Position numbers and translations under genes: made by a program
Shown here: positions 1 to 6,141 of the stretch, piece after piece
How positions within the stretch are numbered: position 1 is the stretch's first letter
How the letters are laid out: the number at the start of each line of letters is the position of its first letter
Assembly: GCA_031278735.1 (NCBI GenBank)
Contig: JAITJU010000146.1
Span: 1-9,525 of the forward strand
Direction: 5' to 3'
DNA from: Zoogloeaceae bacterium
GTDB lineage: Bacteria; Pseudomonadota; Gammaproteobacteria; Burkholderiales; Rhodocyclaceae
DNA length: 9,525 nt
Notes under the pieces: generated by a model
Database searches by the model: none
What the model was told of the DNA's origin: nothing
What the model saw: the letters and a program-made list of their open reading frames with translations, nothing else

Positions 1-623
1 AAGTCATCAATCAACAAGGCCAGGCCGCGGAACCCTTGCAGGCTTCCGACGCGCTGTTTGGACGCGACTACAACGAGGCGCTGGTGCATCAGATCATCGT
101 CGCCTATCAGACCAACGCCCGTTTCGGAACCCGTCGGCAAAAGACCCGCGCCGAAGTCAAGCACACCACTCACAAGCCCTGGAAACAGAAAGGCACGGGA
201 CGCGCCCGCGCGGGCGCTTCTTCCGGTCCCATTTGGCGCGGCGGCGGGCGGGCGTTCCCGAATTCTCCGCTGGAAAACTTCACCCATAAAGTAAACAAGA
301 AAATGTTCCGCGTCGGCGTGGCTTCCATCCTTTCCGAGCTGGTGCGCCAGGATCGCCTGGTGGTGGTCGATGCGCTGACGCTGGAAGCGCCCAAGACCAA
401 GCTGTTCGTGCAGGCGCTGAAAGGCATGGGGCTTTCGGATCGTCTTCTGGTGATTACGGATCAGAAACTGTACGAAAACGAAAACCTGTACCTTTCTTCG
501 CGCAATCTGCCGGAGGTGCTGGTTCTGGAGGCGCAGGAGACCGATCCGGTGTCCCTGGTGCGTTTTCCGCGCGTCCTGGTGACGAGGAACGCGGTCGCCA
601 AATTCGAGGAGATGTGGGCATGA
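1..623 (+). CDS. rplD: 50S ribosomal protein L4 (5' partial)
   Basis: L4 binds 23S rRNA, lines the peptide exit tunnel with an extended loop, and in E. coli also represses its own S10 operon. The reading frame enters from the left edge: in-frame codons start at base 3 (VINQQGQAAEPLQ...) with no stop, and the family normally begins with an MELK-like sequence, so only about three or four codons are missing. An in-frame TTG at 36 is therefore not the start. Family hallmarks are FGRDYNEALVHQ, the tunnel-loop region KPWKQKGTGRARAG, and KVNKKMFRVG followed by ILSELVRQDRL. The 206 visible codons fit a roughly 200-210 residue protein. The stop overlaps the rplW start (ATGA, 620-623), implying translational coupling. 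rplC and rpsJ presumably lie upstream, outside the window. Identification is secure. Confidence 0.97.
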   Translation, partial: VINQQGQAAEPLQASDALFGRDYNEALVHQIIVAYQTNARFGTRRQKTRAEVKHTTHKPWKQKGTGRARAGASSGPIWRGGGRAFPNSPLENFTHKVNKKMFRVGVASILSELVRQDRLVVVDALTLEAPKTKLFVQALKGMGLSDRLLVITDQKLYENENLYLSSRNLPEVLVLEAQETDPVSLVRFPRVLVTRNAVAKFEEMWA

Positions 624-922
624 AAGAAGAACGTCTGTTGCAGGTGCTCCTGGCGCCGCAAATCTCCGAAAAGGCCACCTGGGTTGCCGACAAGCGCAAT
701 CAGGTCGTGTTTCGCGTTGCCGCCGACGCGGCCAAGCCGGAAATCAAGGCCGCCGTCGAACTGTTGTTCAAGGTTGAGGTGGAATCCGTGCAGGTGCTGA
801 ACGTCAAGGGCAAGGTCAAGCGCGTTCGCCAGATGAAAGGTCGGCGGAAGGGCTGGAAGAAAGCGTTTGTCTCGCTGAAGGCGGGGCAGGAAATCAATTT
901 CGTGGAAGGAGGGAACGTTTAA
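620..922 (+). CDS. rplW: 50S ribosomal protein L23
   Basis: L23 sits at the exit of the peptide tunnel and is the docking site for trigger factor and SRP. The product is 100 residues, the same as in E. coli. It begins MKEERLLQVLLAPQISEKA; the glutamate of the SEK motif (Glu17 here) aligns with E. coli Glu18, the trigger-factor contact. The basic loop KVKRVRQMKGRRKGWKKA is the rRNA-binding extension. I chose the ATG at 620 over the in-frame GTG at 614: it matches the family N-terminus, overlaps the rplD stop by 4 bases, and has a good Shine-Dalgarno (GAGGAGA, 606-612) seven bases upstream. It abuts rplB with no gap. Confidence 0.97.
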   Translation: MKEERLLQVLLAPQISEKATWVADKRNQVVFRVAADAAKPEIKAAVELLFKVEVESVQVLNVKGKVKRVRQMKGRRKGWKKAFVSLKAGQEINFVEGGNV

Positions 923-1750
923 ATGGCCCTCGTTAAAGTCAAGCCGACTTCGCCCGGTCGCCGCGGCGTCGTCAAGGTTGTCCATGAGCGTCTGCACAAG
1001 GGCAGACCCTTTGCCGCGCTCGTGGAAAAACAGTCGAACCGGGCAGGCCGCAACAACAATGGCCGCATCACGGTGCGCCATCAGGGCGGCGGTCACAAGC
1101 AGCATTACCGCGTGATCGACTTTCGGCGCAACAAGGATGGTATTCCCGCCAAAATCGAGCGCATCGAATACGATCCCAACCGTTCCGCGCACATCGCGCT
1201 CCTCTGTTATGCCGATGGCGAGCGCCGCTACATCATTGCCGCCAAGGGCATGGAAGCCGGGCAGCAGATAATCAGCGGCCCGGAGGCGCCGATCAAGCCG
1301 GGCAACACCTTGCCGATTCGCAATATTCCCGTGGGCGCCACCCTGCACTGCGTGGAAATGCTGCCGGGCAAGGGCGCGCAGATGGCGCGCGCCGCCGGTT
1401 CTTCCGTGCAGCTTCTGGCGCGCGAGGGCGTTTATGCCCAGTTGCGTCTTCGGTCTGGCGAAATTCGCCGCGTGCATATCGAGTGCCGCGCCACTATTGG
1501 CGAGGTGGGCAACGAAGAAAACAGTTTGCGGAAAATCGGCAAGGCGGGCGCGAACCGCTGGCGAGGCATCCGCCCGACGGTGCGCGGCGTGGCGATGAAT
1601 CCGATCGACCACCCGCATGGCGGCGGCGAAGGCCGCACCGGCGAGGGCCGCGTGCCGGTCAATCCCTGGGGGCAGCCGACCAAGGGCTACCGCACTCGCA
1701 ACAACAAGCGCACGAACAACATGATCGTGCAACGTCGTCACAAGCGCTGA
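923..1750 (+). CDS. rplB: 50S ribosomal protein L2
   Basis: L2 is a primary 23S rRNA binder needed for subunit association and for assembly of the peptidyl transferase centre. It has 275 residues (E. coli 273), with the N-terminal KPTSPGRRGVVKVV, the RNA-binding GRNNNGRITVRHQGGGHKQ segment, then IKPGNTLPIRNIPVG, and the C-terminal motif MNPIDHPHGGGEGR. The first histidine of DHPH is residue 230 counting Met, matching the conserved E. coli His229 (numbered without Met). The ATG directly follows the rplW TAA. It has the strongest Shine-Dalgarno of the left block, GGAAGGAGGG at 904-913, inside the end of rplW. It is unremarkable and complete. Confidence 0.98.
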   Translation: MALVKVKPTSPGRRGVVKVVHERLHKGRPFAALVEKQSNRAGRNNNGRITVRHQGGGHKQHYRVIDFRRNKDGIPAKIERIEYDPNRSAHIALLCYADGERRYIIAAKGMEAGQQIISGPEAPIKPGNTLPIRNIPVGATLHCVEMLPGKGAQMARAAGSSVQLLAREGVYAQLRLRSGEIRRVHIECRATIGEVGNEENSLRKIGKAGANRWRGIRPTVRGVAMNPIDHPHGGGEGRTGEGRVPVNPWGQPTKGYRTRNNKRTNNMIVQRRHKR

Positions 1751-1763
1751 GGGGTAAGAGAAT

Positions 1764-2039
1764 ATGGGACGTTCCGTTAAAAAGGGCCCGTTTGTCGATG
1801 CCCACCTGTTGAAGAAAGTCGATGCCGCGCGCAGCGGCAAGGACAAGCGGCCAATCAAGACCTGGTCGCGCCGCTCCACTATCCTGCCGGATTTCGTCGG
1901 TCTGACCGTTGCCGTGCATAACGGCAAGCAGCATATTCCCGTCTATGTGACGGAAAACATGGTCGGTCACAAGCTGGGCGAATTTTCCCTGACCCGTACC
2001 TTCAAGGGGCACACGGGCGGCAAAAAAGCGAAGAAATAA
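1764..2039 (+). CDS. rpsS: 30S ribosomal protein S19
   Basis: S19 lies in the head of the small subunit, forms a dimer with S13 and contacts the A-site region. It has 91 residues (E. coli 92) and starts MGRSVKKGPFVDAHLLKKV. It carries the conserved core KTWSRRSTILPDFVGLTVAVHNGKQHIPVYV followed by MVGHKLGEFSLTRTFKGH, and a basic KKAKK tail. It lies 13 nt after rplB, with a purine-rich ribosome-binding stretch (GAGGGGTAAGAG) overlapping the rplB stop and ending just before the ATG. Canonical position between rplB and rplV. Nothing unusual. Confidence 0.98.
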   Translation: MGRSVKKGPFVDAHLLKKVDAARSGKDKRPIKTWSRRSTILPDFVGLTVAVHNGKQHIPVYVTENMVGHKLGEFSLTRTFKGHTGGKKAKK

Positions 2040-2051
2040 GGAAGAAGCCAC

Positions 2052-2390
2052 ATGGAAACGATTGCAACATTGCGCGGCGCGCGCCTCTCCGCCCAGAAAG
2101 GCCGCCTGATTGCCGACCTGGTGCGCGGCAAGCCGATAGGCAGCGCCCTGGACATCCTGACCTTCTCGCCGCAGAAAGGCGCGGCACTCCTCAAGAAGGT
2201 GCTGGAGTCCGCCGTGGCGAACGCGGAGCACAACGAAGGCGCGGATATCGACGAACTGAAGGTAAAGACCATTCATGTCGAAAAGGGCGCGGTGCTGAAA
2301 CGGTTTTCCGCGCGCGCCAAGGGCCGCGGCAATCGGATATCCAAACCGACCTGTCATATTCTCGTGACGGTCGGAACGGTCAAGAAATAA
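2052..2390 (+). CDS. rplV: 50S ribosomal protein L22
   Basis: L22 contacts all domains of 23S rRNA, and its long beta hairpin lines the exit tunnel opposite L4; changes in that hairpin are known in macrolide-resistant strains of other species. It has 112 residues (E. coli 110). Motifs are METIATLRGARLSAQKGRLI, DLVRGKPIGSALDIL, KKVLESAVANAEHN, and the hairpin segment FSARAKGRGNRISKPTCHI. No insertion or deletion is evident in the hairpin by eye. The start follows rpsS by 12 nt, with Shine-Dalgarno AAGGAAG at 2038-2044 overlapping the rpsS stop. Confidence 0.98.
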   Translation: METIATLRGARLSAQKGRLIADLVRGKPIGSALDILTFSPQKGAALLKKVLESAVANAEHNEGADIDELKVKTIHVEKGAVLKRFSARAKGRGNRISKPTCHILVTVGTVKK

Positions 2391-2399
2391 GGAGCAGGC

Positions 2400-3218
2400 A
2401 TGGGACAGAAAATTCATCCGACAGGCTTCCGTCTTTGCGTCACGCGCGACTGGGATTCCCGCTGGTTCGCCAACAGCAGGGATTTCCCCGGTATGCTCGC
2501 CCAGGACGTGATGGTTCGTGAATACCTGAGCAGGAAACTGAAACACGCTTCCATTGGCCGCGTGCTCATTGAGCGCCCGACCAAGAACGCGCGCATCACT
2601 GTGTTTTCCGCGCGTCCGGGCGTAGTGATCGGGAGAAAGGGCGGCGATATCGAAACCCTGAAAAAGGATCTGGAGCAGATCATGGGCGTGTCGGCGCATG
2701 TGTCGATCGAGGAAATCCGGAAACCGGAAATCCACGCGCAACTGATTGCCGATTCCATCGCACAGCAGCTGGAAAAGCGCATCATGTTCCGGCGCGCCAT
2801 GAAGCGCGCCATGCAAAACGCCATGCGTCTGGGCGCGCAGGGCATCAAGATCATGAGTTCCGGTCGTCTGAACGGCGCGGAAATCGCCCGCACCGAATGG
2901 TATCGCGAAGGCCGCGTACCGCTGCACACCCTGCGCGCCGACATTGATTACGGCGCTTCCACCGCCGAAACCACCTATGGCGCCATCGGCATCAAGGTGT
3001 GGGTATATCGCGGCGACATGCAGGCGCGTACCGAGCAACCCGAAGCCGAAGCGCCCGGCGGCGGCGCGGAAGAGCGCCGGACGCGGCGTCCGCGCGGCGA
3101 GCGCGGCGAACAACAGCCGCCGGAAGGCGACAAGCCGCGCGCCCCGCGCGCGGACAAAAAGCCTGCCGGCGGTGAAGCCAGGACGCCCGGCAAGCGTGTA
3201 AGAAAGGCAGGTGCTTGA
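2400..3218 (+). CDS. rpsC: 30S ribosomal protein S3 with long C-terminal tail
   Basis: S3 forms part of the mRNA entry channel on the 30S head and contributes to mRNA unwinding. It has 272 residues, against about 233 in E. coli. The N-terminal part (MGQKIHPTGFRL...), the type II KH domain with GVVIGRKGGDIETLKKDL (GxxG loop), and the C-terminal core (FRRAMKRAMQNAMRLGAQGIK, ARTEWYREGRVPLHTLRADIDYG) are all intact. The core ends near residue 206 (VWVYRGD). The remaining ~65 residues are low complexity, rich in Arg, Pro, Gly, Glu and Lys, and probably disordered. Betaproteobacterial S3 proteins often have such tails, so this supports the taxonomic guess. The Shine-Dalgarno TAAGGAG (2388-2394) overlaps the rplV stop. 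The stop lies 1 nt before the rplP start. Confidence 0.98.
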   Translation: MGQKIHPTGFRLCVTRDWDSRWFANSRDFPGMLAQDVMVREYLSRKLKHASIGRVLIERPTKNARITVFSARPGVVIGRKGGDIETLKKDLEQIMGVSAHVSIEEIRKPEIHAQLIADSIAQQLEKRIMFRRAMKRAMQNAMRLGAQGIKIMSSGRLNGAEIARTEWYREGRVPLHTLRADIDYGASTAETTYGAIGIKVWVYRGDMQARTEQPEAEAPGGGAEERRTRRPRGERGEQQPPEGDKPRAPRADKKPAGGEARTPGKRVRKAGA

Positions 3219-3219
3219 A

Positions 3220-3633
3220 ATGCTGCAACCCAATCGTCGCAAATACCGCAAGGAGCAAAAGGGGCGCAACGTGGGGCTTGCCACGCGCGGCGCCAAGGTT
3301 TCCTTTGGAGAATGGGGCTTGAAGGCCACGGAGCGCGGTCGGCTGACCGCTCGCCAGATTGAGGCCGCGCGGCGCGCCATGACCCGGCACATCAAGCGCG
3401 GCGGCCGCATCTGGATTCGCATTTTCCCGGACAAGCCCGTTTCCAAGAAGCCCGCCGAGGTGCGCATGGGCAACGGCAAGGGGAACCCCGAATACTGGGT
3501 GGCGGAAATCCAGCCTGGCAAGGTGCTCTATGAAATGGACGGCGTCCCCGAGGCGCTGGCGCGTGAGGCGTTTACCCTGGCGGCGGCCAAGTTGCCGCTC
3601 TCGACCATTTTCGTGACCCGGCATGTGGTGTGA
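3220..3633 (+). CDS. rplP: 50S ribosomal protein L16
   Basis: L16 stabilises the A-site side of the large subunit and helps position tRNA. It has 137 residues (E. coli 136), starting MLQPNRRKYRKEQKGRN and containing RLTARQIEAARRAMTRHIKR, IWIRIFPDKPVSKKP, VRMGNGKGNPEYWVA and QPGKVLYEMDGVPE. Arg82 aligns with E. coli Arg81, the residue hydroxylated by the RoxA/YcfD oxygenase; whether it is modified here cannot be told. The ATG at 3220 is preferred over the in-frame GTG at 3211 because the family begins MLQP. The purine run AGAAAGGCAGG upstream (3201-3211) is a plausible ribosome-binding site. The start is 1 nt after the rpsC stop. Confidence 0.98.
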   Translation: MLQPNRRKYRKEQKGRNVGLATRGAKVSFGEWGLKATERGRLTARQIEAARRAMTRHIKRGGRIWIRIFPDKPVSKKPAEVRMGNGKGNPEYWVAEIQPGKVLYEMDGVPEALAREAFTLAAAKLPLSTIFVTRHVV

Positions 3634-3634
3634 T

Positions 3635-3826
3635 ATGAAAACGAATGAACTGAGACAGAAAAACGAGACTGAGTTGCAGGTTGAACTCGCGGCGCTCCTG
3701 AAGGCGCAGTTTGGCCTGCGCATGCAGCAGGCCACGCAGCAACTTTCCAACACCAGCCAGATTGGCAAGGTGCGCCGCGACATCGCGCGGGTGCGCACCC
3801 TCATTCGTGAAAAGGCGGCGCAATAA
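3635..3826 (+). CDS. rpmC: 50S ribosomal protein L29
   Basis: L29 is a small two-helix protein near the exit tunnel, next to L23, and part of the SRP/trigger-factor docking area. It has 63 residues, the usual length, beginning MKTNELRQKNETELQVEL, with the family core LLKAQFGLRMQ and VRRDIARVRTLIREK. The ATG at 3635 is chosen over one four codons upstream (3623) because it matches the family N-terminus and falls 1 nt after the rplP stop. No clear Shine-Dalgarno precedes it, so translation is probably coupled to rplP. The stop overlaps the rpsQ start by one base (TAATG). Confidence 0.96.
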   Translation: MKTNELRQKNETELQVELAALLKAQFGLRMQQATQQLSNTSQIGKVRRDIARVRTLIREKAAQ

Positions 3827-4143
3827 TGAGCGAAATTACGGAAATCACGGAAAACGCGGCGGAAATCACGGAAAACGCGGCGGAAAAAAGCGGCGGCAGA
3901 CGTGTTCTGGTCGGTCAGGTCGTCAGCGACAAAATGGACAAAACCGTGACCGTTCTGGTCGAGCGGCGGGTCAGGCACCCGATCTACGGCAAGATCGTCA
4001 CCCGGTCCAAAAAATACCACGCGCATGACGAGAACAACGAAATGAGCGAAGGCGACAAGGTGGAAATCGAGGAATCCCGTCCAATTTCCCGCAGCAAGAC
4101 TTGGCGCGTGACCCGTCTGCTGGAAAAGGCCGTCAAGGTTTAG
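3826..4143 (+). CDS. rpsQ: 30S ribosomal protein S17 with acidic N-terminal repeat extension
   Basis: S17 is a primary 16S rRNA-binding protein (OB fold) required early in 30S assembly. The core is intact: VLVGQVVSDKMDKTVTVLVE, then RHPIYGKIVTRSKKYHAHDENNE, GDKVEIEESRPISRSKTW, and LLEKAV. Length is 105 residues against 84 in E. coli. The excess is an N-terminal extension of about 20 residues, glutamate-rich, containing two perfect copies of EITENAA preceded by a partial EIT. The core begins near residue 25. The ATG overlaps the rpmC TAA, with AAAAGG (3810-3815) ten bases upstream, so this start is well placed; no in-frame ATG exists nearer the core. It is the last gene of the S10 operon, as in E. 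coli, but rplN does not follow. Confidence 0.97.
   Translation: MSEITEITENAAEITENAAEKSGGRRVLVGQVVSDKMDKTVTVLVERRVRHPIYGKIVTRSKKYHAHDENNEMSEGDKVEIEESRPISRSKTWRVTRLLEKAVKV
3841..3882 (+). repeat. 2 x 21-bp perfect tandem repeat in rpsQ
   Basis: Bases 3841-3861 and 3862-3882 are identical 21-mers, each encoding EITENAA in frame. A diverged partial copy (3832-3840, EIT) precedes and a short GAAAA-type remnant follows. Because the unit is seven codons, copy-number change by replication slippage would keep the S17 frame open. Read directly from the sequence. Confidence 0.95.
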
Positions 4144-4333
4144 AGCTTCTTCGCGTTTTCAGCAAGGAAAAAAGGCGCGGCGCGCCAACGGATAGAAAGG
4201 CTTTTGTCCAGCGCGTCGTTCCGAGAGGGAATATCCTCCGCGAAATCTCCTGCCCGAAACAGCCCCGCGCCATTACCGGGCAGCAACCAACGGTTGAGCG
4301 CCTCTTCGTGAAATCGTGGAACAAAAACCCTGG
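4144..4333. other. Intergenic stretch between rpsQ and amiC
   Basis: 190 bp between two convergent transcription units. It contains no start of rplN, which would be expected if the S10 and spc operons were contiguous. I see no clear plus-strand intrinsic terminator for the ribosomal operon: there is no GC hairpin followed by a T-run on that strand. A TGCCCG/CGGGCA inverted repeat (4251-4256 and 4277-4282) has a 20-nt loop and no T-run. A minus-strand hairpin with a T-run is listed separately. Confidence 0.8.
4165..4186 (-). terminator. Candidate intrinsic terminator for the tsaE-amiC unit
   Basis: Read on the minus strand, GGCGC-GCC-GCGCC forms a 5-bp all-GC stem with a 3-nt loop (4186 to 4174), directly followed by six T residues (4173 to 4168). 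This is the layout of a Rho-independent terminator. It lies about 150 bp past the amiC stop and the stem is short, so confidence is moderate. It has no T-run on the plus strand and so would not serve rpsQ. Confidence 0.4.
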
Positions 4334-5698
4334 TCAGGCGATGGGGGATTTTCCAGCGGCGGGGGGATTTTGTGTCAGGTAGCGCAGGATGCCGCGTGAC
4401 AGGGCTTCCGCAAGCTGGTTCTGGTATTTTTCGTCCGCGAGCTTGCGCTCTTCCTCCGGATTGGAGATGAAGGCGGTTTCCACCAGAATGGAGGGAATGT
4501 CCGGCGCCTTCAGCACCGCAAAACCGGCTTGTTCCACGCGCGTCTTGTGCAGGCGGTTGACGCCGCCCAGTTCGCCCAGCACCAGTTTGGCCAGGCGCAG
4601 GCTGTCGCTCTTGGTGGCCGTTTGCGAAAGATCGAGCAAGGTGCGCGCCAAAAACGGATCCTTGACGTTGATATTGACGCCGCCCACCAGATCGGCGTTG
4701 TTTTCCTTTTGCGCCAGCCAGCGGGCGGCGGAACTGGAGGCGCCTTTTTCGGAAAGCACGAACACCGAGGAACCGCGCGCTTCCGGCTTGATCCAGGCGT
4801 CGGCATGGATGGAAACGAAGAGATCCGACTGCACCCGCCGCGCCTTCTGGATGCGCGCGCTCAACGGCACGAAAAAGTCGCCGTCGCGGGTCAGGGCGAC
4901 GCGCACGTTGGTTTCGCGTTCCAGTTTGTTTTTCAGGCGGCGGGCAATGGCCAGGGTGACGGTTTTTTCGCGGTTGCCGCCGCGTCCGACTGCGCCGGGG
5001 TCTTCGCCGCCATGACCGGGATCGAGCGTGATGGTGATCAGACGCTTCAACTTGCCGTTGGCCGACTTGGGCGGTGTCTTGCTGGTCGCGGTCTCATGCG
5101 GACGGGCGTTGCTCGCCGTCTTGCCGTCGTCTTTTACAGAGGCGGCGGCGGGCGCTTCCTCTTCCGGCGGCGCGTCGTCCAAACGGATTTCCTTGCCCGG
5201 CGGGGCCTTGATGTCGCGCTGTTCCTGCAACAGGGCCAGCAAGGGATCGATCGGAACTTCCGGGTACACGTCCAGCACCAGACGGTGTCCGTAGTCGCCC
5301 ACGGGTTGCAGGGTGAATACCTGCGGCCTGACGCGGGTTTTCAGTTCCATCACCAGCCGCACCACGCCGGGTTTGTATTGTCCGGCGCGCAGAAGTTTGA
5401 TGTAGGGGTCGTTGGTCGCCACCTTGTCGGCAAGTCCCTTCAGCGTCGCGTTGAATTCTATGCCTTCGATATCCACCACCAGGCGATCCGGCGCTTCCAG
5501 CGTGAAGTGGGAAAAACGCACGGCGGCGTCGAGTTCCAGCGTGACGCGCGTATATTCGTCCGCCGGCCAGACGCGCACGGCAAGGAGGGTGGGACGCGCG
5601 GGCGCGGCGGAAACCGGCGTTACCGATAAAATCAGGGTCGCGCCGACAAAATTCAGAAACCGGCGCCGACCGCGGCGGACAAGAGTTTTGTCAGACAT
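4334..5698 (-). CDS. amiC: N-acetylmuramoyl-L-alanine amidase, AmiC type (AMIN + Amidase_3)
   Basis: A periplasmic zinc amidase that cuts the bond between N-acetylmuramic acid and the stem peptide, needed to split septal murein during daughter-cell separation. It has 454 residues. An N-terminal Tat-type signal has twin arginines at 11-12 in RRRFL, then a hydrophobic stretch and a likely cleavage near VSA/A (29-32); E. coli AmiC is also Tat-exported. An AMIN domain spans about 35-145, a charged Pro/Ala-rich linker about 160-218, and Amidase_3 about 220-442. Visible zinc ligands are His229 (DPGHGG), Glu244 (NREKT) and His298 (SIHAD); catalytic Glu407 lies in LVETAF. I chose the ATG at 5698 because it immediately precedes the signal peptide and has AAGGGG (5704-5709) upstream; the frame is open further up but only inside tsaE. 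It overlaps tsaE by 46 bp. In many betaproteobacteria mutL follows; here it does not. Confidence 0.95.
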   Translation of the reverse strand: MSDKTLVRRGRRRFLNFVGATLILSVTPVSAAPARPTLLAVRVWPADEYTRVTLELDAAVRFSHFTLEAPDRLVVDIEGIEFNATLKGLADKVATNDPYIKLLRAGQYKPGVVRLVMELKTRVRPQVFTLQPVGDYGHRLVLDVYPEVPIDPLLALLQEQRDIKAPPGKEIRLDDAPPEEEAPAAASVKDDGKTASNARPHETATSKTPPKSANGKLKRLITITLDPGHGGEDPGAVGRGGNREKTVTLAIARRLKNKLERETNVRVALTRDGDFFVPLSARIQKARRVQSDLFVSIHADAWIKPEARGSSVFVLSEKGASSSAARWLAQKENNADLVGGVNINVKDPFLARTLLDLSQTATKSDSLRLAKLVLGELGGVNRLHKTRVEQAGFAVLKAPDIPSILVETAFISNPEEERKLADEKYQNQLAEALSRGILRYLTQNPPAAGKSPIA

Positions 5699-6141
5699 TC
5701 CCGCCCCTTCTCGCCGCAGGCGGCAAGAGCGCAACAGCGTCCCGCCCCGGCTTCCCGCAGGGAAAGAATGAGGTCGGCGGGCGGAACATGGCCAAACGCC
5801 TTGTCCGGCCATTCCACCAAACATATCGAGTCCTCGCGGAAGTACTCGTCCAGACCTGCATCAAGAAACTCCTCTGGCGACACGAAACGATAAAAATCAA
5901 AGTGATACAAGTATAATCTCGAAACTACATAAACTTCAACCAATGTATAGGTCGGACTTTTGACCGTCCCTGCGTAGCCCAGGGCATGAAGCAAGGCGCG
6001 CGCCAGCGTCGTCTTGCCCGCGCCCAGGTCGCCTTGCAGGTATATCACCAGTCCGGGCGACATGCAGTCGGCCAGCGCTTTTCCCAGCGCCTCGCTGGCG
6101 GCAAGATCGGGCAATTCGATTTCAGACAAGATTTTCTCCAT
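5653..6141 (-). CDS. tsaE: tRNA t6A37 biosynthesis ATPase TsaE
   Basis: TsaE is the ATPase partner of TsaD/TsaB in making threonylcarbamoyladenosine at position 37 of ANN-decoding tRNAs, in the cytoplasm. It has 162 residues, a normal length. It carries the Walker A motif GDLGAGKTT (37-45), the family signature SPTYTLVE (62-69), HFDFYRF (80-86), and the VEWPDK motif (109-114). I start it at the ATG at 6141; an in-frame TTG four codons upstream (6153) is less likely. No Shine-Dalgarno precedes either. The ATG shares two bases with the divergent queG ATG. The 3' end runs 46 bp into amiC, so the two are co-transcribed. Bases ~5880-5950 within the gene are distinctly AT-rich although the encoded segment is a conserved one. 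Confidence 0.95.
   Translation of the reverse strand: MEKILSEIELPDLAASEALGKALADCMSPGLVIYLQGDLGAGKTTLARALLHALGYAGTVKSPTYTLVEVYVVSRLYLYHFDFYRFVSPEEFLDAGLDEYFREDSICLVEWPDKAFGHVPPADLILSLREAGAGRCCALAACGEKGRECLTKLLSAAVGAGF
5912..5917 (+). promoter_or_regulatory. Perfect TATAAT, possible queG -10 element inside tsaE
   Basis: The plus strand carries an exact TATAAT in an AT-rich patch (5881-5940 has 18 G/C in 60) of an otherwise GC-rich region, about 220 bp upstream of the queG start and antisense to tsaE. The hexamer at the usual -35 distance (5889-5894, GATAAA) is poor. queG must have a promoter within or beyond tsaE because there is no intergenic gap, which is the main argument for taking it seriously. 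It may be chance. Confidence 0.22.

Noticed and set aside
461..3521. Very long minus-strand open frames (461-1927 and 1659-3521) opposite the ribosomal genes
   Set aside because: They are antisense to certain ribosomal protein genes, have His/Arg/Ala-rich unnatural translations and no recognisable domains; high GC keeps antisense frames open.
4251..4282. TGCCCG/CGGGCA inverted repeat as an rpsQ terminator
   Set aside because: The loop is 20 nt, the stem only 6 bp, and no T-run follows on either strand.
4529..5629. 366-codon plus-strand frame opposite amiC
   Set aside because: It is fully antisense to amiC, whose catalytic residues and signal peptide are clear; the translation is low-complexity without motifs.
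5699..5824. Longer amiC with start at 5824
   Set aside because: The extra 42 residues lie wholly within tsaE and would bury the Tat signal peptide; the ATG at 5698 has a ribosome-binding site and precedes the signal directly.
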